Part shown: in pieces, positions 23,221 to 36,384 of the stretch
Layout: the number at the start of each line of letters is the position of its first letter
Position numbering within the stretch: position 1 is the stretch's first letter
NCBI GenBank assembly: GCA_900074885.1
Contig: FJUW01000024.1
Location: forward strand, 124,001 to 188,000
Source of the DNA: Rhynchosporium graminicola
Taxonomy: Eukaryota > Ascomycota > Leotiomycetes > Helotiales > Ploettnerulaceae
Length of the DNA: 64,000 bases
Reading direction: 5' to 3'
Position numbers and translations under genes: made by a program
The notes under the pieces: model-generated
What the model was told of the DNA's origin: nothing
What the model saw: only the letters and a program-made list of their open reading frames with translations
Database searches by the model: none

Positions 23221-23938
23221 GGCCTCTGAAAGGGAAGATGGATTAGAGTATAACTGCCGGTGATCTCTTTGGCGTTTAGATATCCTTGCGTTTGCCTTCA
23301 TGCTGCGGTTGTCCTGACAGGATTAACATACCCTTCTTCTGCGCCTATACCACTCTACTTTTGCATCTTAGCTGGGATTTCATCTAGGAGATTGATTGAA
23401 CCACCTAGGTAGATAATCAATCATTAATGGCATGAGTTACTCTGTTCACACTACAAACTGATATATGAATCATCAAAGGACACAACACATCACAACGTGT
23501 GCGCCTGACATGTGAGAAAACAAACATAAGTCACTCGGAAAGGTGAAAGAAGTACCGCAAAGAATTATACAGACATCTTCTTGTGCCTATATGAGACCCA
23601 TCAATACCATGAAATTTCTACCTAGGCGCATGGCACGGTGGCAGTTGATTGGCAACCTGTGGCTGAGACTTGTACTGTACTCACTTTCTTGACTTCAGCC
23701 TTGCTGACAGTTGCTGTCGATGAGACTTGGCGTGAACGAGCGTCCAAAAAGACAATACAGTACTGTATTCACTTCATTGAGAATGATTTCTTGTTATCAT
23801 CAGTTTTCAGAATCATACCTGGAGTAAAAGTGTATCGATGTATTCATACTCATACTCATGCTCATAAAAGTCTTCAATTCACCATCAAGCAGATCTGGAA
23901 CCTCGAACGGCTCTAACACGTCATTCGCTCCCGTGTTC

Positions 23939-23967
23939 CGCACCGCACCGCACCGCACCGCACCGCA

Positions 23968-23999
<32 letters not shown>
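23939..23999. repeat. adjoining microsatellites (CACCG)n and (CCAG)n
   Basis: About six units of the pentamer CACCG followed directly by about seven units of the tetramer CCAG. Simple repeats, likely variable in length between strains. Confidence 0.9.
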
Positions 24000-24098
24000 A
24001 ACACACTTTGCCTTGTCCTGCCTACATCCTCATGTATACAATATGCACAGCCCACTATACTTAGAGTATTTGTAGGAGCAAGCTAAGTGCAAGCAAGA

Positions 24099-24171
24099 TA
24101 CCTACCTACCTACCTACCTACCTACCTACCGAGTACCTACCTACCTACCGAGTACCTACCCTACCTACCGA
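24099..24171. repeat. (TACC)n microsatellite with GAG interruptions
   Basis: Runs of TACC broken three times by CCGAGTA, giving a two-level repeat. It lies about 200 bp upstream of the ubp15 leader ATG. Confidence 0.9.
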
Positions 24172-24364
24172 GTATATTTCTTACCTTAGCTATCGCCAAC
24201 CTTCTACAAATACCAGACATCCTGCCCGTCCTCTCACCTAAAAGCTCTTTCCTTTCCCTTCCTTTACTCAACATCATCTACCGAACCCTCGCAGCTTCCT
24301 TGCGCATCCTCAGATCTGCATCTCTGGCAGGCGCCTTTGTCCTGCACGGCACTACACCTACATC

Positions 24365-24496
24365 ATGAATCCGGTAAGTAGTAGTTCCATATACATTCAT
24401 TCCCTTTCTCTCCATACCCCTCAGGCTCCGAGCGCAGCCAACCCTCCTTGCTCCTCCCCCTCCCTCTGTCTGCCACAACCTCGAACAAAGCATTAA
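24365..24496 (+). promoter_or_regulatory. upstream ORF in the spliced leader of ubp15
   Basis: ATG at 24365 reads MNP and then meets GTAAGTAG, a strong donor; the acceptor CCTCAG ends at 24424. After splicing the frame continues from GCT at 24425 to TAA at 24494-24496, six bases before the main ATG at 24503 (26 codons). The 51-nt intron is a multiple of three with no stop, so retention gives a longer peptide ending at the same TAA. Such a uORF would be expected to lower translation of the main frame. Inferred; no transcript evidence. Confidence 0.45.
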
Positions 24497-24502
24497 GCCA
24501 GT

Positions 24503-27500
24503 ATGGAGTCGGACTCAAGTGGCGAAACGTCTTCCTTCTTTGATGTCGCCATGGGCGATCTCTTAGCTGATTTCAATGCTCCCGAACCTTTTCCCTCCTA
24601 TGATGGCCCCCGCGACGGCCCCTTTGCTGATCCCAATTCTCCTGGATTTCAGGATTACAACGCGACAGACGCAGTCAACCCCAGCGAAATGTTGATCGAT
24701 TCCGATGAATACATGAACGAAGAGGACGCGAAGGACGATGTGGTCAATATCGATCCAGATCAGTCGGTCCCCCGCGCCGATGATTGTAAGCAGCTGCTCC
24801 ATGTCTCTTACAATATCTGCGGGCGCACGACTAATGTTGTGCAGTTGAAAAAATGACCGAGCTGGTGCTCTATCCACTGCCGGAACAACCTCCAACTCTC
24901 GAGTATGCGACAAGCACATGGGAGATAGAAAACTGGAAGGAATTACCTCGGAGAGCAAGAGGCCCAATATTTCACGCAGGTGGACATCCATGGTAAGCTT
25001 GCCCGTGGGGATACATTTGAGGCTGGAAGCATGGTGTCTGACTTCTTTAGGCGGGTCCTTATGTTTCCCAATGGAAACAATGTAGACTATGTATCCTTCT
25101 ACCTCGAACAAGCCTACGACGAGGCAGAACTCCCGGAGGACTTCACTTGTTGTTTACAATTTGGTCTTGTCCTGTGGAATCCTGAAGCGCCTTGGGTCTA
25201 CGTCACTCATACTGCCCACCATCGCTTCACCAAAGAGGAGGGGGACTGGGGCTTCACACGCTTCGTGGAGCTGAGGAAGTTATGGGCACAGCCATACGAT
25301 GAGACAGGTCATTATCTGGCTCCAGGCCAGAAAGCCAGTATGACAGCATATGTCAGAGTGCTTAAAGATGAGACGGGTGTACTCTGGCACAACTTCAATA
25401 ACTATGATTCGAAGAAGGAAACTGGCTATGTCGGACTCAAAAATCAGGGCGCAACATGTTACCTGAACTCCCTCATACAATCATTATACTTCACGAACGC
25501 GTTCCGAAAGGTAAGCCTTTTGACTCTGATATCATGCCTACACTAACATATCAGGCTGTCTACCAAATACCTACGCAAAACGAAGAAACCTTGCAGAATA
25601 GCGCGTACACCTTACAACGACTCTTCTACCAACTGCAAAGCTCCAATAACGCAGTAGGGACAAACGAGCTCACAAAATCCTTTGGCTGGGAGACCCGACA
25701 TATCTTCGAGCAACAGGACGTGCAAGAACTGTCCAGAAAGCTCATGGAGCGGATGGAGGAGAAAATGAAGGGTACTGATGCAGAAAATGTTTTGTCGGAA
25801 TTGTTCTGTGGTAAGGTCCGGACTTACATCTCGTGCATAAACGTTGAGTACGAGTCTCGTCGTGTCGAAGACTATTGGGATATTCAACTGAACGTGCACG
25901 GAAACAAGGATATCGAGGCCAGTTTCAAAGACTATGTTCAGGTGGAGGTCATGAATGGCGAGAATCAGTACTTTGCAGGAGATGATTTCAAGTTGCAAGA
26001 TGCCAACAAAGGCGTTATATTTGAATCTTTCCCGGACGTACTGCATCTGCAGCTCAAGCGATTTCAGTACGACATCGACCGGGACGCCATGATGAAGATC
26101 AATGATCGTTACGAATTCCCAGAGACGTTTGATGCCTCCGCGTACCTGGCTGACGACGCTGACAAGTCAGAGTCTTGGGTATACCAGTTGCATGGAGTCC
26201 TCGTGCATCACGGTGATCTGAATACTGGCCATTACTACGCTTTCATAAAGCCTACGAAAGACGGGTGGTTCTACAAGTACGATGACGATCGCGTTACGAA
26301 GGCTACATTACGAGAGGTTTTAGAAGACAACTTTGGTGGGGAGTACATTCAACCAAATGGTCAGGTGATGAAGGTCCGTTCCAAACCCGTGTTGCGCCAA
26401 AACAGCGCATACATGTTAGTGTACATCCGACAAAGCAGAGTCGACAATGTCCTTCTCCCAGTCACAGAGGAGGATATTCCGTCTCATCTTCGTAAGCTTT
26501 AGTCCACTCTCCAGTTGTTACAGCATTAACAATTCTCCAGAAAAGAAGCTCGATGAAGAGGCTGCACTACGGGAAGCACGTAAGAAGGAGAGAGATGAGC
26601 AGCATCTTTATATTAACATCAAAGTGATTACTGACGAGACTTTGGAACGCTATGGCGGGACCGATCTGACAAATTTCGACAGCAGCCCAGATCAAGATCC
26701 AGCAGCTCCCAGAGCGTACAGATACCTGCGCAAATCGACTCTCGGAGATTTGGCTAAAACCGTTGGTGAAGACACAGGGGTTGATCCTCGACGGATTCGT
26801 TTCTGGGGGATGGTGAACCGTCAGAACAAAACAGTCAGACCAGATGTACCGCTTCCCGACAGGCTGATGACTGTGGATGAAGCACATTCGAAGACGTCGA
26901 ATAGCAAAGGATCAGATATGCGACTCTGGGCGGAAGTCGCGCAGGAAGTTGACGCCGAAGGAGAAGGCATTTGGCCAGCCACTCCTGGACCGAACGGCGC
27001 GGCTCGGACTGACTTAATTGTCATCTTCTTGAAGATCTTCCACCCCGAAACGCAATCGTTAGCTGGTGCCGGGTATATTTATATGAACCGAGACCAGAAG
27101 GTTGAGGATCTGGTGCCTGCGATTTTAAAGAAAATGAACTGGCCTGACAAGCTCCCCTCTGGCGAGAGAACACAGCTCAGGCTATTCGAGGTATGTAATT
27201 GCTGTCCCTCAGTGCGTGACAATACTAAACTCAAGGTCAGGAGATCAAACCAACCATGATTGAGTCAATGAAAGCAAAGCAGACATTAAAAGCTGCTGAG
27301 CTGCAAGATGGCGACATTGTCTGCTTCCAATTGGCAAATACAGATAACAAGCCGGAAAGCGATTCGACGTCAGTCACAGCCCTTACGCAACGATTGACCC
27401 TTGCTGACCTCGATAGGGCTCAAAACAGCAAGCCCTCGCCAACCAATTCTGTCAAAAACTCCTGGACGACAGCTGACGGCACTTTAAGTAAAGGCTCGCC

Positions 27501-28627
27501 CGAGAAATACGAGCTGGCTCCCATGTATTACGAATTCTTGATTCACCGGCGGGAGGTTAGGTTTGTACCTATCGATACAACTTCAGGCATTGAGCCGTTT
27601 ACGCTTGTGCTTCATGCGAAGTATTCATATGACAATATTGCCATGAGGGTTGGAGAGCAACTCGGCGTTGATCCAACTCATATCCGGTTTACGACTGCCA
27701 ATCAATCTAGTGGTAAACCAAAAGCTGTCGTCAAGCGAGGCCAGAATCAAACACTCCAAACTATCCTGAATCCTCCATATACTGCCTATATCAATCAGAA
27801 CACGCCTAGGGTCGACTCTTTGTTCTTTGAAGTTCTTGATATGAGTCTTTCGGAACTTGATACCAAGAGATCACTCAAGATCACATGGGTTAGCGAAGGA
27901 ATCACGAAATCTGTAAGTTATTCTATGATCCTTCTCTTCTGATATGAGATACTGACTACTTCTTAGGATTCATACGAAGTACTTGTTTCCAAGAGCGCCA
28001 ACGTTGAAGATGTCATTGCTGCTCTGATCAAGAAGGCAGGAATCGATGACGAAGTCAAAGGTGGTCCTATCCGGCTTTTTGAAGTGGCTCAACATCGACT
28101 TTCCCGGCAAATCGACCGAAACTTGCTCGTCAACAGCCTGTCGGAATATATCAATATTATGGCGGAACGAGTCCCAGAGGATGAGATTGGATTTGAGGAC
28201 TCAATTGATATCATCAGTGCTTTTCATTTCCAAGGCGAAGCTAAGAACAGCCATGGCATCCCATTCAGATTTCGCTTGATTCCAGTGAGCCTTGCATATT
28301 CCCTGCTTTTGAATAGCCCACTAATCTTCGTGCAGAAAGAGCCATTTTCAGAAACCAAGAAGCGTCTGGAAAAGCGTACGGGCTTGAAGGGCAAGAACTT
28401 CGAGAAGATCAAGTTTGCTGTAGTCAAGCGAAGCTCTTACACCAAGCCACTATACATCGCAGATGGTGAGCTCAAATACTTTTCCCACTCTACAAAGTAA
28501 CCGCTGACAGGATCCAGATCAAATTTTAGACGATCTGATCACTCAGGAGGAGGACTTGCTTGGTTTAGACCACATAAATCGGTCACGCTCAGTCCGAAAT
28601 GGTGCCCAGGATTTGTTCTTGAAGTAG
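24503..28627 (+). CDS. ubp15: ubiquitin C-terminal hydrolase of the USP7/Ubp15 family (MATH + USP)
   Basis: A deubiquitinase related to yeast Ubp15 and human USP7. Nine exons: 24503-24785, 24845-24992, 25051-25510, 25555-26491, 26541-27190, 27241-27912, 27967-28284, 28336-28465 and 28518-28627. All are GT-AG and phase-consistent; 1235 aa against about 1230 in yeast. Order: acidic disordered N-terminus (about 1-95), MATH domain (about 97-235, STWEIENWKELPRRARG), USP catalytic domain with Cys280 in NQGATCYLN, QQDVQEL, and His523 in HHGDLNTGHYYAF, then the long C-terminal ubiquitin-like region (RYLRKSTLGDLAKTVGEDTG, FWGMVNRQNKTVRPD), ending LITQEEDLLGLDH..., NGAQDLFLK. Catalytic boxes are intact. 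The leader carries a uORF. Confidence 0.93.
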
Positions 28628-30879
28628 ATTACTTTTAACCATTACGCTTCAGTATGCGGTATATGGCGAGTGTTGCGTATTGGCGGCTGGCTCGTCAAAT
28701 TTGACTGACGCGATAAACAGCCACATGAATTTTTGTATGCTATGAACAAAGAGAGTTCAGAATTGGGGATGAAGACCCGCGACTTTCTGGTTTCAATCAT
28801 GGCTAGCGGGCGCTTGGGTGGTAAAAATGAGCCCGACCTTGTGCTAGGGTCTGGAAGCAAAAGGTGATTTGGAGAGGAATGGATTATGCGCGTTTTAAGA
28901 TGATTGAACGAATGGGTGAAAGGGTGAATGGATGAGGGGATGGAAATGCATTACTGTTTGGCATGGTTTTGGTTTTGAGTATTATAGGCCAGGGACAGGC
29001 ATTTGATAGTCAGGCAAACAGGCAATCAAGAAACGAAGAATGGAAGAAATCATGGATGTGTTTCTATACATGGCTGTCTCTCTATTCGATTTCCTATACC
29101 GAAAAAAATCCGAACGGTTGATGGTGACTGTGGGGGTGGGTGTGATGAGCAGGTAGGGCTGATAGAGGAATCTGAATATTCGATTCTGAATTGAGGATTC
29201 CAGACATTAAGGGAGTGTAGTGAGCGATAGATAGGTCATCCCCGATGATATGGAAATAGATGAAAGTAGATAGTACTGTGAGTGTCTGAATGTTAAGGAG
29301 AAGAGACTGCGGTGTTGATCTGTGAGAAATGCCCGAGTGACCCACTAGGCATTCCTGTAATCCAACAGCTCGAGAATCGCCCCCTTCTGTGGAATGGTAC
29401 GGTAGTTTACATGCGTTGTATTATAAAAATCAAGGATGAAACTGTATGCAAGAAGGAAGGGTCGCTTTTCAGTATGTTCGGTTGGATAGAAGGAGAGTGG
29501 GGAAGGGGAGGAAGAGGGGAAGGAGGAGAGGTAGGCAGACCCGAATGATGAGATGAGGGTATGTATTGAAAAGTCGGAGATAGCGAGTTTAGTATTTATT
29601 ATATGCGTTTTTGGTTAACCTAACGCCCTTCGCTAATCTTGGCTCATCTTACGACAGAGTATATTCGAATTGCCCCTCGTAAGTCATAGGACTATGAAAA
29701 TGGGGAGGGGTTAATTTTAATGCAACGGCCAGGTTAGCAGATTGGTCTGCTCCTTTCGCTGATCCTATTATCATCTGTATTTATTTGCGACCAGCATCCA
29801 TCATGTTCAATCCTTCGTGCATGAAAGGGGTTTGGAAGCTCGGCAGCTGACAAGTGGTGTTTGAGGGGAGCTAGTGCATTGGAAGAGACCTGCATGGAGT
29901 AGAACTCTAGAGATAGTTGAGTAGGCATACGTTCTCGGTAAGTTATCTTTGCCCTGTTGTGCTTCAAATTTGGCGAGTGAACCTTCCACTTTCCACAATC
30001 GGTAGATAGATTACTTACGAACTTTGCGGGTAGCTAATTTAATTGCTTGGGATAGGAAGATTAGATGACGATAATGTTAATATACTGTTGCTGTTTAATT
30101 TAGTGTTACTGTTTTGTTGCACGTCGCAGACGCGTGTCATGTCTATTAGATTTACGGAGGAGAGCTCCGCACCGGGATTGAATAAACTCAATTATCGAAA
30201 CTCGATTCGGACGACTGAGAGGGAGTGCAGTTGAGAGAGCCCTTCAATAGACAGCCGGCCGGTGGAGCGGAAGATGGCATTATGTTGATTGTTCCGTGAC
30301 TTGAGATTTAGTCGGATAGAGATGTTCTGTTCGGTTTTAAAGATTAGGAAGCTGGAATAGTAGGTTGCTAGACCCTTGGTGTGGCTTGAGTCTATTCTCT
30401 AATTCAGAGTCCTGAATAGACGGTCTTTGTGAACTTGGGTCTAGTGGATCACTTTATGAGCTTTCACATCACCGGTAATGATGGCTCCTTCTTAGGGACT
30501 TGTACCTTCCCTCGTCCTCGACACCTAAATCTTGCACCCGCTCGTAGTATGAAGTAGTTCCTCTTTTCGCTACGTCGTTTATAGTAATATTTGGAGGAGG
30601 AAAAACTGGTGCATTTGTGGGGGTGCTTGAGTCTGCTTCGGTGGATTCTAGGTAGGAGAATAACTGGTTTAGCCAGCTAGAAGAAAGTTGGGTTAGCATG
30701 CGTCAAAAGGAAGTGGTAGAGGATGTGGGCATGAGAATTAGCCAGAGGCTAGACAATCTCTTGTCCGGCGAACATGGATGTGCAGGGTCACAAATGGATC
30801 TCAGGATGTTGATTTGAGGAAGATCAGAGTCTGGATAACATTATAGATAGGGCTTCACTTACTTGTGAATATCAGCTCG
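28628..30879. other. gene-poor intergenic region
   Basis: Includes the ubp15 3' UTR. Short ORFs on both strands show no recognisable domain or splice-linked continuation. A purine-rich run of GGA units lies at about 29490-29540. Nothing else supported. Confidence 0.45.
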
Positions 30880-31930
30880 ACAGTCTCGGATGACGAGTAT
30901 TTCCAGATCGATTCTTGGACCTCCTCGATGTACCGCTGCTGCTCAAAGTTCAATCCGAGGATTTGAGGGGTGGCTTTGGGTTGGCTCAATAGTATATGCA
31001 CTCTTTCGGTCCGAGTAATCGTAGCTTTGTAAAGAATTTCAATGATCCAAGGCTCTCGTTTGCCATCTCAATTAACCTTTCATCATGACTGTATACAATT
31101 GCTTCTTCTATATGATCATGCAAGCGTTCGATCACCGTTGCAAACGCTCTCGGCCAGAACTATTCCACCCTGTGCTTAGCGTTTCGCCTTGAAGGGTCAT
31201 TGTCAAGTCATCTCAGTATTTCTCGGTGGCTATACTCCAATCAATTGAGACCTCTGAGGTGTGACAGGAACTCTTTCAGCTTGAAAGCTGGTGTCTCCGT
31301 CTTCTGTACTGATAGATACTCCAAGCTTTCGATGAGCGATTCAATTTCTATTATTCTATATATGTGCATCCACGGAAACTTTAATCTCGATATTCGTAAA
31401 AACTTTTGACGTCATTGAGACTGCGGAATGGCAATAAGGCTTCTATAAATTCCTTCAATTCGCCGTTCTCAACAGTCACGTCGTAGAGATTTTTCTGTAT
31501 ACTTGATAGTCCTTTCGGATCTCGACGGCCTCAGCCAGCTGGTGAATCCTGCGCGTGTGAGATGCCATTTGGGGTGCAGGGAATGTCACGCTGGGCGAAG
31601 AAGTACTCTTAGGTGATTAATACTTAGCACCATAATTCCAAGTTTGGGAAGGAGCAAGAGAGGGACAGCAAAATTTGCGATCGACTCTATGCCGAAGAAG
31701 TCATTCGCATGTTCCCTCCACATTGACTCATGATCATTTGAGCCCCCTTTGTCTACCATGCCGAAGTTATCTGCTTGAATGTCTCGAAGCGCATCAAAAA
31801 TTGAGGACGCCTTCGGACCAACGTGCTCTGAAGCTCTTGACATCATTGCCACGTCATGATTTCTGCAAGGTCAACCGGATAGTAGCTGAACCTGCGCGTG
31901 TATGGGTTTGCACGAAGGAGGAGTATATGT
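30880..31930 (-). pseudogene. decayed protein-coding gene, family not recognised
   Basis: Protein-like minus-strand stretches occur in succession but in different frames and with stops: about 31586-31852 (ASEHVGPKASSIFDALRDIQ, then FFGIESIANFAVPLLLLPK), about 31400-31490 (TVENGELKEFIEALLPFRSL), about 31200-31400 (ESLIESLEYLSVQKTE, FKLKEFLSHLRGLN, stop, LEYSHREILR, stop) and about 30885-31020 (RTERVHILLSQPKATPQIL, FEQQRYIEEVQESIWKYSS). The composition is protein-like and not AT-rich, so decay was by point mutation and indels rather than heavy RIP. I do not recognise the family. Introns could explain some frame changes, but not the internal stops at about 31240 and 31210. Confidence 0.45.
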
Positions 31931-33148
31931 AGTGCCGGCTCGACTATATTGTGGGTTGTTGGGTTTTTGGGGAAGTGTTTGCAAGATCTATAGGACTCGT
32001 GAGGGTCTTGAAGATCTCGATGAGGATGGTCGGAAGGATGAGTGCTGAGAGGAATTGTTGATGACTATTTGCTCTTAACAGATAGAGGCAAAGGCAGATC
32101 CAAAGTATACACGTAGGGTGTGGTGTGTGTGTGAAGTGTGAACATTATCTTCGATTAATCGTGGAATCTCTTCAACTTTTTGGGCTTTTTTCATGAGTTC
32201 TATCCTGAACGATTGACGATATTTTCACGGAGGGACGTACAACTTTCAACATAGCGATGACAAACCTTTAACTGGGCTGTGGCAACGAGTCTCAAAAACA
32301 GTCGCTGGTTTCTCTGTATAGGGCTTCTCAAACTTCAAGCCAGCCGTGATCAGCTATACTGAGTCCTAAGCCCGCAAAAAATTATTAGTAGCAGTAGCTG
32401 ATTATTGTATGGATTCTCGAATTGCTTGCTCATCTGGCGATGCAAAATTCTCGCTGCGCAAGGTGAGAACAGGAACAATTTACTAGCCGAAGATTTAAAG
32501 AAATTCGATAAGGTCCAAATTTTGAAGCAGGAAACCCTGCGAGGTATTCATAATAAAGCATATTCAATAACCCCTATTAGGTATTCCTGGGTAAGCTGTT
32601 ATGTTTGTGTCATGTTCGGCACATCTTGATGCGCTGATGCGCTTTTGTGGAGGTGCCCACGACAGCATTGTCTGAGCATCACTGATATGATCTAATTCAA
32701 TTTTCGTCTGTATATGTGGGTGAGTAAAGCGTTCACTCTACGTATGAATGTATAGTATGGAGCGGCCTATTACTGCTATGAAGTCTGCCCGCTGCTGATG
32801 GGCATGAGCATAGCCAGGCCTGCAAAGCCGTACGTACTCTCTACCTTCTCGTGGTGCAGGCTGTAAACGCTCGCTTTATTTGAGATGGCTAAAGAGAGAC
32901 GCAATCGAAGGTTGCCTGATATATGAGAGGAAAGGAAGTCGCCTCCGGGCTCGATAGATAGATATCCTCGCGATAATTCGATTTCCGTGCACCATCGAAA
33001 GTCTATACCGTATATAATCACGAATTCTACGAATTTACGACCTTTACCCTCCCTCTCTCTCCTTCTTTCGACTCTTCATTCCAAGAAGCTGATCAGACAG
33101 ATGATCAAGGATCAACAGCAGCGAAGAAAGTTTCTTTGGAGAAGCTAA
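31931..33148. other. intergenic region left of the nested transposon
   Basis: No gene supported. Ordinary base composition, pyrimidine-rich at about 33045-33070. A GTGTGGTGTGTGTGTGAAGTGTG tract, a short GT-rich run, lies at 32119-32141. The pogo-type TIR begins at 33151. Confidence 0.45.
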
Positions 33149-33150
33149 TA

Positions 33151-33232
33151 CTAGCCGGTCCACCTCCAGTTTCGCTCGGGACTCGCTTACTATCGGGACA
33201 TGCAAATGCCTCGCACATGTAAACGCCTCGCT
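33151..33232. repeat. left TIR of the pogo-type transposon
   Basis: Begins CTAGCCGGTCCACCTCC after TA; reverse-complement match of 79/82 with 50374-50455. Confidence 0.92.
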
Positions 33233-34036
33233 CTCGGTATTATATCAGTAAAGTATTTTAGGTACTTTCCCTGCTAAAATTCTTTTAATTTTAATATTAA
33301 ATAACTACTCTAATTTATTAATAATATATAATCTTGTCTAGTAATAAATTAATCTCTATTATCTTCACTCTTAGAGCTTTCTACCTCAAGTGCTACTAGT
33401 AGCGACGATTCTAAATATCGATCATGCTCTAGCTCCTCTTATATAGCTCTACTAAGCTCATATAATATCTATATATCTTGATCTTAATCGCTATCGCTGA
33501 ATATATCTACCTTAAACTATAGCTTAGAAGCTATTAAATCAGAGTAGCTTTCTTTAGTAGAAAGTATAGTTTCAGCGACTATAGGCTATTTATTAGGCTC
33601 TCTTTCTAGTCGATAGAGCTCTGAATCAGGTGCTACTACTTCTCCTTTCTTCTATAACTCTTATAATTTAAGCTTCCTAGCCTTATTTATCTTCTATACT
33701 TAAACTCCTGCTTTTAATAGAGACTTCTTATACTTTCTAATAGTATAAGAAAGTACTTATTTAGCTCTCCGGCGATTTTCTATCTTTTTAGCTTTAGCTT
33801 TAGCTTGAATTTGAAGTCGTAGATTAGCTATACTTACTATAGCACCTCTAATTAACTTTAATTACTTAATCGATCGTCGAGAGGTCTTCTTCCCTTAGGT
33901 ACTTAACTATAGCTTCTAGTAAAGTATAGTATTATTAGTAGAAGTAATCAAGGCCTTATAGAGTTATACTATAGCCTCCTTAATCGAGCTTTAGAAGATC
34001 TCTCTTAAATCGTCGGATAACTAAGTTAGATCTCTT
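33233..34036 (-). pseudogene. 3' part of pogo-type element, transposase tail remnant
   Basis: AT-rich remnant between the left TIR and TSD CTAAT of element B. It should hold the transposase C-terminus and 3' UTR on the minus strand. Lysine/arginine-rich and serine-rich short readings are visible but no alignable motif. Confidence 0.4.
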
Positions 34037-34041
34037 CTAAT

Positions 34042-34284
34042 TATGACGCTTGCTCTAGGAAGGTCTCACTCACTACCTAATAGGTAAGACCTCATATTAC
34101 TATGAATATAAAGTAGTAAGAATCAACTTAGAATCTATAACTAAGGAGTGAAGAAGTAGAGAGAGAAGGGAAGTATATATATGAAAAGGGGCCCCTAAAC
34201 TCTACTCGTGTAATCTCGCTTAGTAGTAAGTGTTTCTACTAATAGGGAGAAACCTCTAAACCTCTAATCTAACTAGTCGTTATA
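34042..34284 (-). repeat. 3' LTR of gypsy element B
   Basis: 243 bp; on the plus strand begins TATGACGCTTGCTC and ends GTCGTTATA. Preceded by TSD CTAAT. Confidence 0.92.
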
Positions 34285-34305
34285 CTACTCCCTCCTCCGA
34301 AAAAA

Positions 34306-34319
34306 GCTCGCCCTCGAGC
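34306..34319 (-). other. hairpin preceding the polypurine tract of element B
   Basis: GCTCG-CCCT-CGAGC on the plus strand (loop AGGG on the sense strand), between the pol end and the purine run GGAGGAGGGAG next to the 3' LTR. Same as in element A. Confidence 0.6.
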
Positions 34320-36379
34320 GTTAGTCTATCTCCTTATTACTATTAAGATAGTCGTAATCGTTAATTCTATTATAGAAAGCATTTAGCTAATCAGGGAGCT
34401 TTACAGGGGGACCTGCTTACGTCGGGTTATCGAGGTAGAATTACTAGAGCTTTATAGGAGCGTACTTAATATCTGAAGTATTATACCACGTGAGATCGAC
34501 GTCTTAATTCAACTAGGAGACGCGGTAAGAGAGGTTACTGCGCTACTTATAGCACGCTAGTACGTTCTCTATTTCCTATTCGTTATCGCTAGTGATATTA
34601 ATTAGTAGCGGCAGTAGTAACGTTTATCTAAGTAATAGGTTATTAGTATACTTATATAACTTCGACGCAAGGAAAACTTTATATATTTTCATACTTATAA
34701 GGAGCTCTAAATAGTAAGAGCTCCTAACTTTTTCAATTATACGGAAGGGTCTATTAGTTAAGAAGTCGAGTTTTTTACTAAGTTAAGTACTTATAAAGTA
34801 GCGTATATCTAGCTAAATAAGGTCGTCTGTAGTAAAGTCGACTTTATAGCGTAAGCGATTATAAGATCAGGATATCTTAGCTTATACGCGTAAGAGGCTT
34901 AATTAGGCGGTAGTCCATATAGCTCGTAGTCAGCTAGCGTATTCGATAGCTTATTAAGTATTTAGCTTATCAGAAGGAGTAGCTAAGTCAGGTAAATCGG
35001 ATTTCTAATTCTAGTTAACACGCGGAGCGTAATTATATACTACCTCGAAGGGTAAGAGACTTCTAAGGGAGTCGTAAGGGAGGGTCATCTGAGCGTAATC
35101 TATAATAGGTAAGAATTCCGACTAGTCGTCTTAGTAATAAGAAATAAAAGGTCGTAATTAGCGCTAGAGGTATTAGTTATAGATTTCCGTCTAGCTATCT
35201 ATCTAGAGGTAATCTGCTAAAGAAAGCTATCTTTTAGTGCTTAGAATTATATAAATAGCTATCTAAAAGCGTGAAACGAATTAAGGCTCTCTATCAGACG
35301 TAATAGTTAGTAGAGCTCCGAAATAGTAGTATACGTAGTATAAGTAGAGTTTTATAAGGTCGCGCGTATTAGAGGTCTTTCGGTATAGAATACTAATTAC
35401 TTATTTACTAAAACGATCTATAAATATAAGGATATTATTATAACTGTGTTTATCGCGATTAAAGCTATAGTAATCGACTATAATATACTCCTATAGACGT
35501 AATAGCACTAGTAAGAGCTATAAGAGTCCGGGCTTCTTATCTCGTGGCACTTGAATTCGTTAGTAAGTATAGCAGTTATAGTAGTACTAGTTAATAGTTA
35601 AAGCGATCCCGTACTAGTAGTACTATAATAATAGGAGTTATAAGGTCTTCTTTATACTTAGATAAGCGGTCTCTAATTAGTTATATACTTCGCGTATAAG
35701 TAGCATGCGAAGGTATGAAACATTAGGTACGATTAATCTTCCTTTATAGAGTAGAAGATCTTTTTCTATAGTTAGTTTTCTAAGAGTAGTAGAGAGAGCT
35801 TATTTTCGCAGTACTTAGAGTAATAGTATAGTATAATTAGTATCGAGTACTTGTTATACTATAGAGAAAACTAGCGATAGGTTAGCGACTTCTAAGGCGT
35901 TAATAAGTTTAAAGCTATCTATAGAGTCAGAACTATTCCGGAGGTTACTTGTAAGTAGTACTAGATCGATTTAGTCTTCGCGTAGTAGTTATTTTAAACG
36001 TTAAGCTCTCTTAGCGTTATTTTAATCGTCTAATTTATCTGTTCTACGAGAGAGAGCGTTAGTAAGTAGATTATACTTCCTAGGTCGATAGATAATTATA
36101 AAGTTATAATCTATAAGTAACTCTACTTATCGTGCTTATTATACGTTTAACTGCTTAGAGGTTATAAAGTACTTAAGAGCTTTATAGTTAGTAATAACGC
36201 GGATCTAATATAGTACACTTATAAGTTCAGATCTCTAGTTACTAAAAGATCGTATAATTACGAGTATTTCCTTATTATAGATAGCGTAATTAAGCTCAGC
36301 TAGTAGTATAGTCTTAGAGAAGTAAGCTACTAGGAACTAGTCTTTATTATACTATTACGATAGTATATCTGCTATTACT
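34320..36379 (-). pseudogene. element B pol remnant: RNase H, integrase, chromodomain
   Basis: Minus-strand remnant of the 3' half of pol. The chromodomain-like C-terminus reads EIENVLACYK, LSYRVS.LN.DVDLTWYN, SDIKYAP at about 34440-34590. The integrase lies around 35000-35700. It is split from RT by element C. Confidence 0.75.
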
Positions 36380-36384
36380 CTATT

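Larger units (their letters stand above)
23221..24364. other. intergenic region sfh5-ubp15 with microsatellites
   Basis: No gene supported. Contains the sfh5 3' UTR, several simple repeats (listed separately) and a T/C-rich stretch at about 24200-24300 before the ubp15 leader. Confidence 0.5.
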
